A stretch of DNA of 47,106 nucleotides, taken from assembly GCA_019348495.1 (NCBI GenBank), contig JAHWJI010000006.1, positions 1 to 47,106 of the forward strand, written 5' to 3'. Below, in pieces: positions 8,221-19,559 of the stretch (position 1 is its first letter; every line of letters begins with the position of its first letter). Made by a program: the position numbers and the translations under genes. The notes beneath the pieces are model-generated. The model searched no databases, was not told where the DNA came from, and worked only from the letters and a program-made list of their open reading frames with translations. The stretch comes from Actinomycetota bacterium (GTDB lineage: Bacteria > Actinomycetota > Acidimicrobiia > Acidimicrobiales > CADCSY01).

Positions 8221-9338
8221 CAGGCCGAGCCGGCGAGGCGAGCGGCCACCAGCTCGAGGCGGTCCTCGGGGACCACCATGGCCAGGCGCACGTGGCCGGC
8301 GCCGGCCGGGCCGTAGAAGTCGCCGGGGGCCACCAGGCAACCGGCCTCAGTGGCCAGTCGTGAGGCGAAGGCCCAGGCGTCGCCCTCGGGCGCCGGCACC
8401 CACAGGTAGATCCCGCCACCGGGCTCGCCCACCTCCACGTCGAGGGTGTCGGCCAGCAGCGTCCGGCAGCGGTCGAGACGGGCGCGGTAGCGGCGGGCCT
8501 GTTGGCCGGCGTGGGCGTCGTCGCCCAGCGCCAGCGTGGCCGCGGCCTGCACCGGACCCGGGACCATGAACCCGGCGTGCTTGCGCAGCTCGCCCAGGTA
8601 GCGCACCAGCTCGGGGTCCCCGGCGTAGAAGCCGGCCCGCAGGCCGGCCAGGTTGGAGCGCTTCGACAGCGAGTGCAGGGCGAGCACCCCTTCGCTGCCC
8701 GACTGGAGGATGCACCGGGGCGGGCCGTCCCAGGTGCACTCGGCGTAGCACTCGTCGGACAGCACCGTCACCTCCACCCGGCGCCCCCAGGTGGCCACCG
8801 CGTCGAGGTCGTCGAGGCCTCCGGCGGGGTTGCCGGGCGTGTTGGACCACACGCAGAGCGCCCGGGCCACGTCGTCGTCGTCGACCGCCGACAGGTCGAG
8901 GCGCCACTGGTCGTCGACGGGCACGGCCACCGGCCGGCACCCGGCCAGCACCGCGCCCATGGCGTAGGACGGGTAGCTGACGGCGGGGTACAGCACGGTG
9001 TCGCGCTCAGGCCGGCGCAGTCGCAGCCAGTGGGGCAGGCCCACCACCAGCTCCTTGGTGCCGATGCACGCGGCCACCGCCGAAGGGGCGACGTCCACAC
9101 CGAAGCGCCGGGCCAGCCAGGCTGCCGCCGCCTCGCGAAAGACCGCGGTGCCGACCGACGATGGGTAGCCCCGCTCGGCGCCGGAGTTGGCCAGGGCCTC
9201 CAGGACACCGGCCGGAGGTGGGTCCCGGGGCATTCCCACCGACAGGTCGACCATGCCCCCGTCATGGGAGCGAGCGACCTCGGCCAGGGCGACCAGGCGG
9301 TCGTGGGGGTAGGCCGGCGGCGAGAAGGCCGGCTTCAC
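8220..9338 (-). CDS. dapC: Succinyldiaminopimelate transaminase / class I-II aminotransferase
   Basis: MKPAFSPPAYPHDRLVALAEVARSHDGGMVDLSVGMPRDPPP...SNTPGNPAGGLDDLDAV...SDECYAECTWDG...LHSLSKRSNLAGLRAGFYAGD; in dap gene context. Confidence 0.85.
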   Translation of the reverse strand: MKPAFSPPAYPHDRLVALAEVARSHDGGMVDLSVGMPRDPPPAGVLEALANSGAERGYPSSVGTAVFREAAAAWLARRFGVDVAPSAVAACIGTKELVVGLPHWLRLRRPERDTVLYPAVSYPSYAMGAVLAGCRPVAVPVDDQWRLDLSAVDDDDVARALCVWSNTPGNPAGGLDDLDAVATWGRRVEVTVLSDECYAECTWDGPPRCILQSGSEGVLALHSLSKRSNLAGLRAGFYAGDPELVRYLGELRKHAGFMVPGPVQAAATLALGDDAHAGQQARRYRARLDRCRTLLADTLDVEVGEPGGGIYLWVPAPEGDAWAFASRLATEAGCLVAPGDFYGPAGAGHVRLAMVVPEDRLELVAARLAGSA

Positions 9339-10624
9339 GCCACCACGTAAGGGCGGAACCGGTTGACGCCGGCCTGGTCGAGGCGGGCCCGCACGCGGGT
9401 GGCCTCGGCTTCGTGGGCCTCGACCAACACCTCACCCTCCCGGTGCACGGCGGCCAGCACGTCGCCCCGGTCGTAGGGCACCACCAGCTCCACCACCTCC
9501 TCCAGGGCCCGCAGCCGGTCGGCCACGGCGTGCACCAGGTCGTCCATACCTTCGCCGGTGAGGGCCGAGACCGCCACTGAACCCGGGTAGGCCTTGACCA
9601 GGCTCGCACCGTCGGCTCCGGCGACGTCGACCTTGTTGAAGGCCAGCAGCTCGAGCACGCCGCCGGCGCCGATCTCGTCGAGCACGGCGCGCACCGCCAA
9701 CCGCTGCCCCTCGGGGTCGGGGGCGGCGGCGTCGACCACGTGCAGGAGCAGGTCGGACTCGGCCACCACCTCCAGGGTGGACCGGAAGGCTTCGACGAGC
9801 TGATGGGGCAGCTTGCGCACGAAGCCGACGGTGTCGGAGACCACCACCGCCTCGCCACCGGGCAGGTCGAGGCGCCGGGCCCGGGGGTCGAGGGTGGCGA
9901 AGAGCCGGTCCTCGACCAGGACCCCGGCATCGGTGAGCCGGTTGAGCAGGGTGGACTTGCCGGCGTTGGTGTAACCCACGATCGACAGGGTCCGGTTGCG
10001 GCCCCGGGCCCGGGCCTTGCGCTGCGTGCGCCGGGTCTTGGACAGGCGCTCGAGGTCGGCCTCGAGGGTGGTGATGCGCCGCAGCAGCCGGCGCCGGTCG
10101 ACCTCGAGCTGCGTCTCGCCCGGGCCACGCGAGCCGATGGGCGCCCGGGCCCCGCCGGCGCCCATGGCCCCGGCCTGACGGGAGAGCTGGGTGCCCCTGC
10201 CCCGCAGGCGGGGCAGCCGGTAGCGGAGCTGGGCCAGCTCGACCTGGGCCTTGCCTTCGCCACTGCGGGCGTTCTGGGCGAAGATGTCCAGGATCACCGC
10301 CGTGCGGTCGATGGCGGTGCGACCCAGCAGCTTCTCCAGGTTGCGGCTCTGGGCGGGGCTGAGCTCGTCGTCGAAGACCACGGTGTCGGCGTCGACGTCG
10401 AGGGAGACGTCGGCCAGCTCGGCGGCCTTGCCCTTGCCCACGAAGGTGGCCGGGTCGGGGGCGTCGCGACGCTGCAGCACCCGGGCGACCACGTCGGCCC
10501 CGGCGGTGTCGATGAGCAGGGCCAGCTCGTCGAGATGGGCCTCGGTCTCCTCCACGCGCTGCGGCGGCATGGTGACGCCGACGAGCACGATGCGCTCCCG
10601 GAAGGAGCGTTCGATCAGCGTCAC
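9335..10624 (-). CDS. hflX: GTPase HflX
   Basis: VTLIERSFRERIVLVGVTMPPQRVEETEAHLDELALLIDTAGADVV...FDDELSPAQSRNLEKLLGRTAIDRTAVILDIFAQNARSGEGKAQVELAQLRYRLPRLRG...GPGETQLEVDRR...IVGYTNAGKSTLLNRLT. Confidence 0.95.
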   Translation of the reverse strand: MTLIERSFRERIVLVGVTMPPQRVEETEAHLDELALLIDTAGADVVARVLQRRDAPDPATFVGKGKAAELADVSLDVDADTVVFDDELSPAQSRNLEKLLGRTAIDRTAVILDIFAQNARSGEGKAQVELAQLRYRLPRLRGRGTQLSRQAGAMGAGGARAPIGSRGPGETQLEVDRRRLLRRITTLEADLERLSKTRRTQRKARARGRNRTLSIVGYTNAGKSTLLNRLTDAGVLVEDRLFATLDPRARRLDLPGGEAVVVSDTVGFVRKLPHQLVEAFRSTLEVVAESDLLLHVVDAAAPDPEGQRLAVRAVLDEIGAGGVLELLAFNKVDVAGADGASLVKAYPGSVAVSALTGEGMDDLVHAVADRLRALEEVVELVVPYDRGDVLAAVHREGEVLVEAHEAEATRVRARLDQAGVNRFRPYVVA

Positions 10625-11457
10625 ACCCGTACCTCGATGTCGGCGACGAAGGTGGCCGGTCCGGCCAGGGCCACGGTGGCGCCCAGGGTGACGTCCACCT
10701 CGCCCCCGAGCATGCGCACCCGCACCCGCTCCCCCACCAGGCCCCAGTCGTGGGCGGCGTGGGCAGCGGCGCAGGCCCCGGTGCCACACGCCTGGGTGAG
10801 GCCGACCCCACGTTCCCACACCCGTAGCTCGAGGGTGTCCTCGGCTCCGGCGGCGAGTCGGATCACCTCGACGTTGCTCCCGTGGTCGAACTGGGCCGAG
10901 AGCCGAGGGCCGAGCTCGGCCAGATCGACGCCTGCGGGGTCATCGACCAGCAGGACGAGGTGGGGGTTGCCCATGTCGACGGTGACCACCTTGGTGGCGT
11001 CCAGCTCGACGGTGGTCACCCACGTCGCCGTACCCGGTCGGGCCGGGCCCATGTCGACGTCGACCCAGGCCGTGGCCGGGTCGTGGGGCGGTCCGGGCCG
11101 AACCCGCAGCTCCCGAACCCCGCCGGCCGTGGCCACGGTCAGGTCGAGGGAGGTGACGCCCCGGTGGCGGGCCACGGCCTGGCCCAGGCAGCGGATGCCG
11201 TTGCCGCTCATCTCCGCCTCGCCGCCATCGGCGTTGCGCAGGGTCATGGCCACGTCGGCCCCGGCCCCGTCCCCCCCTGCCGGCGGTGGGGCCACGCGGA
11301 TGAAGCCGTCGGCACCCACCCCGCGGCGCCGGTCGCACAGCCACCGGGCGGTGGCGGCACCGACGGGCGTGAGGTCGTGGAGGTCGACCAGCAACAGGAA
11401 GTCGTTACCCAGGCCGTGGTGCTTGGTCAGGTGCACGGTGTCGCCGACGGGTCTCAT
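10621..11457 (-). CDS. dapF: Diaminopimelate epimerase
   Basis: VHLTKHHGLGNDFLLLVDL...RRGVGADGFIRV...MSGNGIRCLGQAVA...GNPHLVLLVDD...VWERGVGLTQACGTGACAAA. Confidence 0.95.
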   Translation of the reverse strand: MRPVGDTVHLTKHHGLGNDFLLLVDLHDLTPVGAATARWLCDRRRGVGADGFIRVAPPPAGGDGAGADVAMTLRNADGGEAEMSGNGIRCLGQAVARHRGVTSLDLTVATAGGVRELRVRPGPPHDPATAWVDVDMGPARPGTATWVTTVELDATKVVTVDMGNPHLVLLVDDPAGVDLAELGPRLSAQFDHGSNVEVIRLAAGAEDTLELRVWERGVGLTQACGTGACAAAHAAHDWGLVGERVRVRMLGGEVDVTLGATVALAGPATFVADIEVRV

Positions 11458-12374
11458 CGCAGGGTCCAGTCTCCCAGGAGCCGAGGGAGCAGTGCGAGGG
11501 GGTTGTCGCCGGCGTCGAGCCAGGTGATGCGCGGGTCGCGGCCGAACCAGCGGAGCTGGCGACGGGCGAAGCGGCGGGTGCGCCGCCGGGCCTCGGACAG
11601 CGCCTCGTCCAGGGAGCACCGCCCCTCCAGGTGATCGGCCAGCTCCCGGTAGCCGAGGGCCTGGCGGGCGGTGGGCGACAGGCCCGCGCCCTGGGCGAGG
11701 AGGCAGCGCACCTCGTCGAGGAGCCCGGAGGCGACCATGGCGTCGAGGCGGGCGTCGATGCGGGCGTCGAGGACGTCGAGGGGGAGGCGGAGGCCCACCT
11801 GGGCGATGGGCGAGGGTGGGTAGGCGGCCAGGCCGGGGCCGAAGGAGGAGAAGGGCCGCCCACTGCCGAGGGTCACCTCCAGGGCCCGCACCAGCCGGCG
11901 GCGGTTGGTGGGCTCCATGCGGGCGGCAGCCACCGGATCGAGGTCGGCCAGGCGACGATGGAGCACCGCGGTGTCGGCCTCGGCTTCGGCGCCGGCCCGG
12001 GCCTCGGGGTAGCGACCGGGCAGGGTGAGGTCGTCGACCACGGCCCGCACGTAGAGCCCCGTCCCTCCCACGAGCAGGGCCCGGTGGCCCCGGGCCTCGA
12101 TGGCGGACAGGGCGGACCGAGCGGCGGCCTGGAAGCGGGCGACAGAGAAGTCCTCCCCGGGGTCGGCCAGGTCGAGCAGGTGGTGGGCCACCTCGGCCTG
12201 CTCCGCCGGGCTGGGCTTGGCCGTGCCGATGTCCATGCCCCGGTACACGCCCATGGCGTCCACGCTGACGAGCTCCAGGGTGGGATCGCGCCGGGCCAGG
12301 GCCAGGGCCAGGGCCGACTTGCCCGAGGCGGTGGCGCCCACCAGGGCGAGGTGAGCCGACGGGGTCGAGGTCAC
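11454..12374 (-). CDS. miaA: tRNA dimethylallyltransferase
   Basis: HLALVGATASGKSALALALARRDPTLELVSVDAMGVYRGMDIGTAKPSPAEQ...HHLLDLADPGEDFSVARFQ...LLVGGTGLYVRAVVDDL. Confidence 0.95.
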   Translation of the reverse strand: MTSTPSAHLALVGATASGKSALALALARRDPTLELVSVDAMGVYRGMDIGTAKPSPAEQAEVAHHLLDLADPGEDFSVARFQAAARSALSAIEARGHRALLVGGTGLYVRAVVDDLTLPGRYPEARAGAEAEADTAVLHRRLADLDPVAAARMEPTNRRRLVRALEVTLGSGRPFSSFGPGLAAYPPSPIAQVGLRLPLDVLDARIDARLDAMVASGLLDEVRCLLAQGAGLSPTARQALGYRELADHLEGRCSLDEALSEARRRTRRFARRQLRWFGRDPRITWLDAGDNPLALLPRLLGDWTLR

Positions 12375-12817
12375 TTCGAGGGCCGGAACGACAGGTCCTT
12401 GGCCACCAGGCGCTCGGGGCTGAGGCGGACGAGGCAGGCGTCTGCTGGCGACAGGTAGGTCCTGAAGCGGGGGTCCCAGGCCCGGCGATCGGCGCCCAGG
12501 TAGCGGCGGAGCTTGCGGTAGGTGACCTCGGCGTCGAAAGGGACCACCCGGGCCGTCCCCCGGGCGCTGACTTGCCTGGTCTGGCCCGTGGCCAGGTCGC
12601 AGGTGTCGACCACCAGCGCCACCTGAGGGTTGCGGGCCAAGGCCGCCGGGAGCTTCGACCACCCACCCGTCAACCACCAGAAGCGGCCGTCCTCCCACAG
12701 GTACCAGACGGGACGCACGGTGGGCTCAGGGGCGGCCACGGCCACCCGGGCCACCAGCGGCTGGGCCAAGAAGGCGTCGATGTCGAAGGGGTGGGCGGTG
12801 GCGGTGCCGTCGCTCAC
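12371..12817 (-). CDS. Pyridoxamine 5'-phosphate oxidase-like (PNPOx-fold) flavin/F420-binding protein
   Basis: [74 protein letters not shown]: split-barrel pattern. GTG start overlaps miaB stop by 4 nt. Confidence 0.75.
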   Translation of the reverse strand: MSDGTATAHPFDIDAFLAQPLVARVAVAAPEPTVRPVWYLWEDGRFWWLTGGWSKLPAALARNPQVALVVDTCDLATGQTRQVSARGTARVVPFDAEVTYRKLRRYLGADRRAWDPRFRTYLSPADACLVRLSPERLVAKDLSFRPSK

Positions 12818-14184
12818 GCCGAGGCGACGGGAATGCGGCTGCGGTGACGGGGACCGGCGGTGACGGCCACCAGCTCGCCGCTGAGGTGGTGGGGGGCGGC
12901 ACCGGTCACCCGCACGTCGGTGAACGTGCCCGCGGCCAGTGGCCGGGCCGAGGGGAAGTGCACCAACTTGTTCTGGCGGGTGCGCCCGGTGAGCACCGCC
13001 GGGTCCTTCTTGCTCGGGCCCTCGACCACCGCCTCCTCCACCCGCCCGACACGGGCCTGGTGCTTGGCCAGCGCGCTGCGCTCCACCACCGATCGCAGCC
13101 GCTCGAAGCGCTCGGCCACCACCTCGGCCGGGACCAGGTCGTCGGTGCGCGTCGCCGCCTCGGTGCCAGGACGGGGACTGAAGATGAAGGTGTAGGCGCT
13201 GTCGTAGCCGGCCTCGGCCGCCACCTGGAGCGTGGCGGTGAAGTCGGCCTCGGTCTCGCCCGGGAAGCCCACGATGATGTCGGTGGTCACGGCCAGGTCG
13301 GGCACGGCCGCCCGAGCGGCGGCCAGGCGCTGCAGGTAGCGCTCGGCGGTGTAGCCCCTGTGCATGGCGGCCAGCACCGCATCGCTGCCCGACTGGAGGG
13401 GGAGGTGCAGGTGCTCGCACACCGACGGGGTCTCGGCCATGGCGGCAACCGTCTCGGGCCGCAGGTCCTTGGGGTGGGGGCTGGTGTAGCGCACGCGACG
13501 GATGCCCTCCAGCCCCCCCACCTGCCGGAGCAGCTCGGCGAAGAGGGGCCGACGACGGGTGAGGTCGCGGCCGTAGGAGTTGACGTTCTGGCCCAGGAGG
13601 GTCACCTCGACCGTGCCGGCGGCGGCCAGCGCCTGCACCTCGGCGACCACCTCGGCCATCGGGCGGCTGATCTCCCGGCCTCGCACCGAGGGCACGATGC
13701 AAAAGGCACAGGCGTTGTCACAGCCGATCTGGATGGTCACCCATGCCGACCAGGGCAGATCGCGCCGCACGGGCAGGGCCGAGGGGAAGGCGTCACTCTC
13801 CTCGAGGATCTCCATGAGGGGCCCCTCGTGGGCCGAGCGGTGAAGGAGATCGACGGTGGCACCCACGTTGTGGGTGCCGAGCACCACGTCGACGTGTGGC
13901 GCCCGCTGCTGGACGACGCCCCGGTCCTTCTGGGCCAGGCAGCCGCCCACCACCACCTGCATGCCGGGGCGGGCGGCCTTGAGCGTCTTCAGGTGACCGA
14001 GCGTGCCGTAGAGCTTGTCGTCGGCGTTCTCCCGGATGCAGCAGGTGTTGAGCACCACCACATCGGCCCCGGCCACGTCGTCGGTGGCCTCCATGCCGTC
14101 GGCCTCGAGCAGGCCGGCGATGCGCTCGGAGTCGTGCACGTTCATCTGGCACCCGAAGGTCCGGATGGCGTAGCGACGGCTCAC
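12814..14184 (-). CDS. miaB: tRNA-2-methylthio-N6-dimethylallyladenosine synthase
   Basis: [30 protein letters not shown]...[24 protein letters not shown]...[24 protein letters not shown]...[12 protein letters not shown]. Confidence 0.96.
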   Translation of the reverse strand: MSRRYAIRTFGCQMNVHDSERIAGLLEADGMEATDDVAGADVVVLNTCCIRENADDKLYGTLGHLKTLKAARPGMQVVVGGCLAQKDRGVVQQRAPHVDVVLGTHNVGATVDLLHRSAHEGPLMEILEESDAFPSALPVRRDLPWSAWVTIQIGCDNACAFCIVPSVRGREISRPMAEVVAEVQALAAAGTVEVTLLGQNVNSYGRDLTRRRPLFAELLRQVGGLEGIRRVRYTSPHPKDLRPETVAAMAETPSVCEHLHLPLQSGSDAVLAAMHRGYTAERYLQRLAAARAAVPDLAVTTDIIVGFPGETEADFTATLQVAAEAGYDSAYTFIFSPRPGTEAATRTDDLVPAEVVAERFERLRSVVERSALAKHQARVGRVEEAVVEGPSKKDPAVLTGRTRQNKLVHFPSARPLAAGTFTDVRVTGAAPHHLSGELVAVTAGPRHRSRIPVASA

Positions 14185-14241
14185 CGTGCGCAGGTTACTG
14201 CCGGACGTCGTGGCCCGAGCCTCCCATGACCGCGGCTGCGA

Positions 14242-14637
14242 CTACCCCTCCTCGTCGTACTCGGGGGCGACCTCAGTCGGGGCATGGAGCCCGGAGGCGG
14301 GTGCCACCCGGTTGCCGTAACGGTCGCCGATCACCAGGCGCATGGCGGTGCGACGCTCGCCGTCGATCTCGATGTCGGCGAAGTTGGGCACGCAGACCAG
14401 GTCGATGCCGGCGGCGGCCACGTAGCCCCGGGCGATGGCCAGGGCCTTGATGGCCTGGTTCAACGCACCGGCGCCGACCACCTGCACCTCCACCGTTCCG
14501 GCCTCGCGAACGACCCCGGCCATGGCACCGGCCACGGAGTTGGGGTTCGACTTGCTGGAGACCTTGAGCATCTCGGCCCCGTGCTGGGCCTCGGGAGGGG
14601 TGGCGGATGGGGGGATGGGTGAGGTGGTGGCGGTCAT
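14242..14637 (-). CDS. spoVS: SpoVS family protein
   Basis: MLKVSSKSNPNSVAGAMAGVVREAGTVEVQVVGAGALNQAIKALAIARGYVAAAGIDLVCVPNFADIEIDGERRTAMRLVI: SpoVS core. Confidence 0.9.
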   Translation of the reverse strand: MTATTSPIPPSATPPEAQHGAEMLKVSSKSNPNSVAGAMAGVVREAGTVEVQVVGAGALNQAIKALAIARGYVAAAGIDLVCVPNFADIEIDGERRTAMRLVIGDRYGNRVAPASGLHAPTEVAPEYDEEG

Positions 14638-14655
14638 GGGCGGGTATTCGACGCC

Positions 14656-14673
14656 GAAGGGCAAAAGTCCTTC
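14656..14673. promoter_or_regulatory. Imperfect inverted repeat GAAGG-GCAAAAGT-CCTTC just upstream of spoVS
   Basis: 5-bp arms read directly; AT-rich core in a high-GC background, 19 bp upstream of the spoVS ATG. Confidence 0.3.
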
Positions 14674-14752
14674 TCGCTGCAACAATTGCACCGCGAAGTT
14701 TCTCCGGCCCTCCGGCGTCGTCCGGCCCACCCGCCGAACCTCCGACCCAGAC

Positions 14753-16930
<2,178 letters not shown>

Positions 16931-17055
16931 TGTCGCTCCTGTCTCTGGGATTGCCTGCTGGCGAGTTGCGGGACCCCGGAGGTCCGATGGGCACACCCTA
17001 GGAAGAGGGTGAGACAACTACCACGCGTGGAATTCCTCCCGTGTGGTTCTCACAC

Positions 17056-17084
17056 ACCCTAACCCCGAACGATCGTTCGTTCAA
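17056..17084 (-). promoter_or_regulatory. recA promoter (TTGAAC-17-TAGGGT) with a perfect SOS box CGAACGATCGTTCG (17066..17079) in the spacer
   Basis: Minus strand reads TTGAAC GAACGATCGTTCGGGGT TAGGGT. The palindrome matches CGAAC-N4-GTTCG at every conserved position. It lies about 126 bp upstream of the preferred recA start. Confidence 0.85.
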
Positions 17085-17118
17085 GCACTCCGCCCTGCGG
17101 GTACCGCCTGGGCGACGG

Positions 17119-17649
17119 TCAGGCCGACGGGCCCAGGGGGAAGGTGGTGACCACCTCGTGGCGGTTGGGCGCGCCGGACCGCCCGGCCGTGACGCTGGCC
17201 ACCAGGACGATCTCGTCCACCTCCCAGGAGCCCACGACCGGCGTCTCGGTGAGGCCGTCGAGCGACGATCCCCTTCCCCGACTGCGGGCCAAGGTGATGT
17301 GGCCGGTGAACGGTATCGGGCTCGGAGGGGTCCCCACCTCGGCGGTGCCCCGAGAGATCGTCTCGGCCAACTCCTCGAGGCCTGATACGGGCACGTACAG
17401 GACGTTGCCACCGAAGCTGTCCAGCTTCGGGCCCAGCTCAGCCACCGCTGGTCGACCCGACGTCGCCGCCTCGGCCACCCTCCGGCCTGCGGCCACCCCG
17501 AGGTCGACGTCGCTGTCACCGAAGTAGCGCAAGGTGACGTGCCACTGCGACGGCGGCACCCAGCGCAGCCCCGGGCGCTGGGGCCGGGCCAGGCCGGCGA
17601 GGGTCTTCAGCACCTGCTCGGGTGGGCGGGCGGCGACGAACAGGCGCAC
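17119..17649 (-). CDS. thpR: RNA 2',3'-cyclic phosphodiesterase (LigT/2H family)
   Basis: MRLFVAARPPEQVLKTLAGLARPQRPGLRWVPPSQWHVTLRYFGDSD...FTGHITLARSRG; two HxTL motifs. Confidence 0.92.
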   Translation of the reverse strand: MRLFVAARPPEQVLKTLAGLARPQRPGLRWVPPSQWHVTLRYFGDSDVDLGVAAGRRVAEAATSGRPAVAELGPKLDSFGGNVLYVPVSGLEELAETISRGTAEVGTPPSPIPFTGHITLARSRGRGSSLDGLTETPVVGSWEVDEIVLVASVTAGRSGAPNRHEVVTTFPLGPSA

Positions 17650-17740
17650 CCGGACGCCTCTTCAGCCCTTGACCGGGACGTCGAGGTGACGGCGCTGGTT
17701 CCCGCCTCGAGCGATGTCGCCACCGCCCCCTCGCCGCACC

Positions 17741-19486
17741 TCAACCGTGGATGCGGGCCACCGACGCCGACACCACCGCCGGGGGCAACAGATCGGGCTG
17801 TTCGACCACACGGTCGGCGGCCGGGTCGGGCAGGCCCGCCACCCTGGCCATCTCGGCCACGGTGAGGGTCTCGGAGTGCACCAGGTGCTCGGCCACCGCC
17901 ACCAGGCGATGGGCGTTGTCGCGCAGGATCGACCGCGCCGCCTGCTCGGCCTGGGACAACAACTTGGCCACGCCCGGCTCCGAGCGGCTCTCGGTGCGGG
18001 AACGGGTGACGGCGTCGTCGTCCCGGCCGGCCAGCTCGAAGCGCCCGGTCATGGCCCAGCGCTCCACCATCTTGCGGGCCAGCTTGGCTGCGTCGTCGAG
18101 GTCGTCCTCCGAGCGGGTGCTGGGCTCGCCGAAGGTGGCCACCTCCGCGGCCCGGCCGCCCAGCAGGACGATGAGCTGGGCCATGAGCTCGCGCTTGGTC
18201 AGGGTCTTGCGGTCGTCGCCGAAGGACCACGCCGACTTCTCGCTCGAGGCGGCGCGGGGCACGATCGAGACCCGGGGCGGGAGCTTGACGTTCTTGATCA
18301 GCAGCGACAGCAGGGCGTGGCCGGCCTCGTGGTAGGCGATCAGTCGCTTCTCGTCCTCGTGGATGAGCCGGGAGCTACGAGCGCCACCCGAGACGCGGGC
18401 CACCGCCTCCTCGATCTCGTCGGCGGTGATCTTGGTGCGGTGCTTCCTGGCGGCCAGCAACGACGCCTCGTTGATGATGTTGGCCAGCTCGGCCCCGCTC
18501 AGCCCGGTGGTCTGGCTGGCGACCTCGGGCCAGTCGACCTGGCGCGACATCGGTCGCCGGGAGGCGTAGAGGCGAAGGATGGCCAGGCGGCCGGCGTAGT
18601 CGGGACGGTCGATGTGGATGCGGCGGTCGAAGCGCCCGGGGCGCACCAGGGCAGGGTCGAGCAGCTCGGGGCGGTTGGTGGCGCCGAGGATGAGCACGCC
18701 CGAGGACGAGGCGAAGCCGTCGAGCTCGACCAGGAGCTGGTTGAGGGTGTGGTCGAACTCCCGCTCACCGTTGCCCCCCCCGCTGCGCTTGAGGCCGATG
18801 GCGTCGAGCTCGTCGATGAAGACGATGGCCGGTTCGTCCTGGCCCTTGGCCTCCTCGAACAGCGAGCGGATGCGGGCCGCCCCCAGACCGACGTACTGCT
18901 CGACGAAGCTGGACGCCGAGACGAAGTAGAAGGGCACCCCGGCCTCGCCGGCCAGAGCCCGGGCCAGCAGGGTCTTGCCGTTGCCCGGATGGCCGCACAA
19001 CAGGATTCCCTTGGGCAGCTCGGCCCCCAGCGCCCGGAAGCGATCGGGATCGGCCAGGTACTCCTTCACCTCGCGCAGCTCCTCGATGGCCTCGTCGAGC
19101 CCGGCCACGTCGGCGAAGGTCACCGGCGGGCCGTCGAGCGTGGAGGCCTCCGAGAACACCGCCGCGGTGGACGCCGGCATCTCCGCCGGCACCGCCCCCG
19201 CCACCTTGCCCCGGGCGGGCCCCGCCCTGTCGGTCCCGGGCCGGGCGAACGGCACGGACGGCCGGGCCCGCCCCGCCGGGCGCTTACCCACCTTGGACGC
19301 CATCTCCTGGCGGCCGAGCACCCGGGTGGCGTCCTCGGCCACTGCCGGCGGTACGGCACCGGCCCGGGCCTCGAGGGCCCTACGGGTGTTGTGGCGCGTC
19401 AGGTACAGGGTCAGTCCCAGGACCGCGGCGATGGCCGCCACCGCGGCCAGGAAGGCCGGGTGCAGCAAGATCTCAGTAGTGCTCAT
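17741..19486 (-). CDS. Divergent FtsH-like membrane AAA+ zinc metalloprotease
   Basis: N-terminal single TM; Walker A GHPGNGKT; Walker B IVFIDELDAIG; SRH NRPELLDPALVRPGRFDRRIHIDRPD; protease AYHEAGHALLSLL. Confidence 0.9.
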   Translation of the reverse strand: MSTTEILLHPAFLAAVAAIAAVLGLTLYLTRHNTRRALEARAGAVPPAVAEDATRVLGRQEMASKVGKRPAGRARPSVPFARPGTDRAGPARGKVAGAVPAEMPASTAAVFSEASTLDGPPVTFADVAGLDEAIEELREVKEYLADPDRFRALGAELPKGILLCGHPGNGKTLLARALAGEAGVPFYFVSASSFVEQYVGLGAARIRSLFEEAKGQDEPAIVFIDELDAIGLKRSGGGNGEREFDHTLNQLLVELDGFASSSGVLILGATNRPELLDPALVRPGRFDRRIHIDRPDYAGRLAILRLYASRRPMSRQVDWPEVASQTTGLSGAELANIINEASLLAARKHRTKITADEIEEAVARVSGGARSSRLIHEDEKRLIAYHEAGHALLSLLIKNVKLPPRVSIVPRAASSEKSAWSFGDDRKTLTKRELMAQLIVLLGGRAAEVATFGEPSTRSEDDLDDAAKLARKMVERWAMTGRFELAGRDDDAVTRSRTESRSEPGVAKLLSQAEQAARSILRDNAHRLVAVAEHLVHSETLTVAEMARVAGLPDPAADRVVEQPDLLPPAVVSASVARIHG

Positions 19487-19559
19487 TACGGAGGGCACCT
19501 CGAATCGACCGATTTGCACTCCAGCCCGCCCGCACAGTAGCGCTACCGGCACGCACCGT

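Noticed and set aside
9740-11527. 595-aa plus-strand ORF opposite hflX/dapF
   Set aside because: Spans two opposite-strand genes with clear motifs; no domain seen in its own translation.
12844-14229. 461-aa plus-strand ORF opposite miaB
   Set aside because: Antisense to MiaB; H/G/V/L-rich shadow translation.
17714-19540. 608-aa plus-strand ORF opposite the FtsH-like gene
   Set aside because: Antisense shadow; the minus strand carries Walker A/B, SRH and HEAGH motifs.
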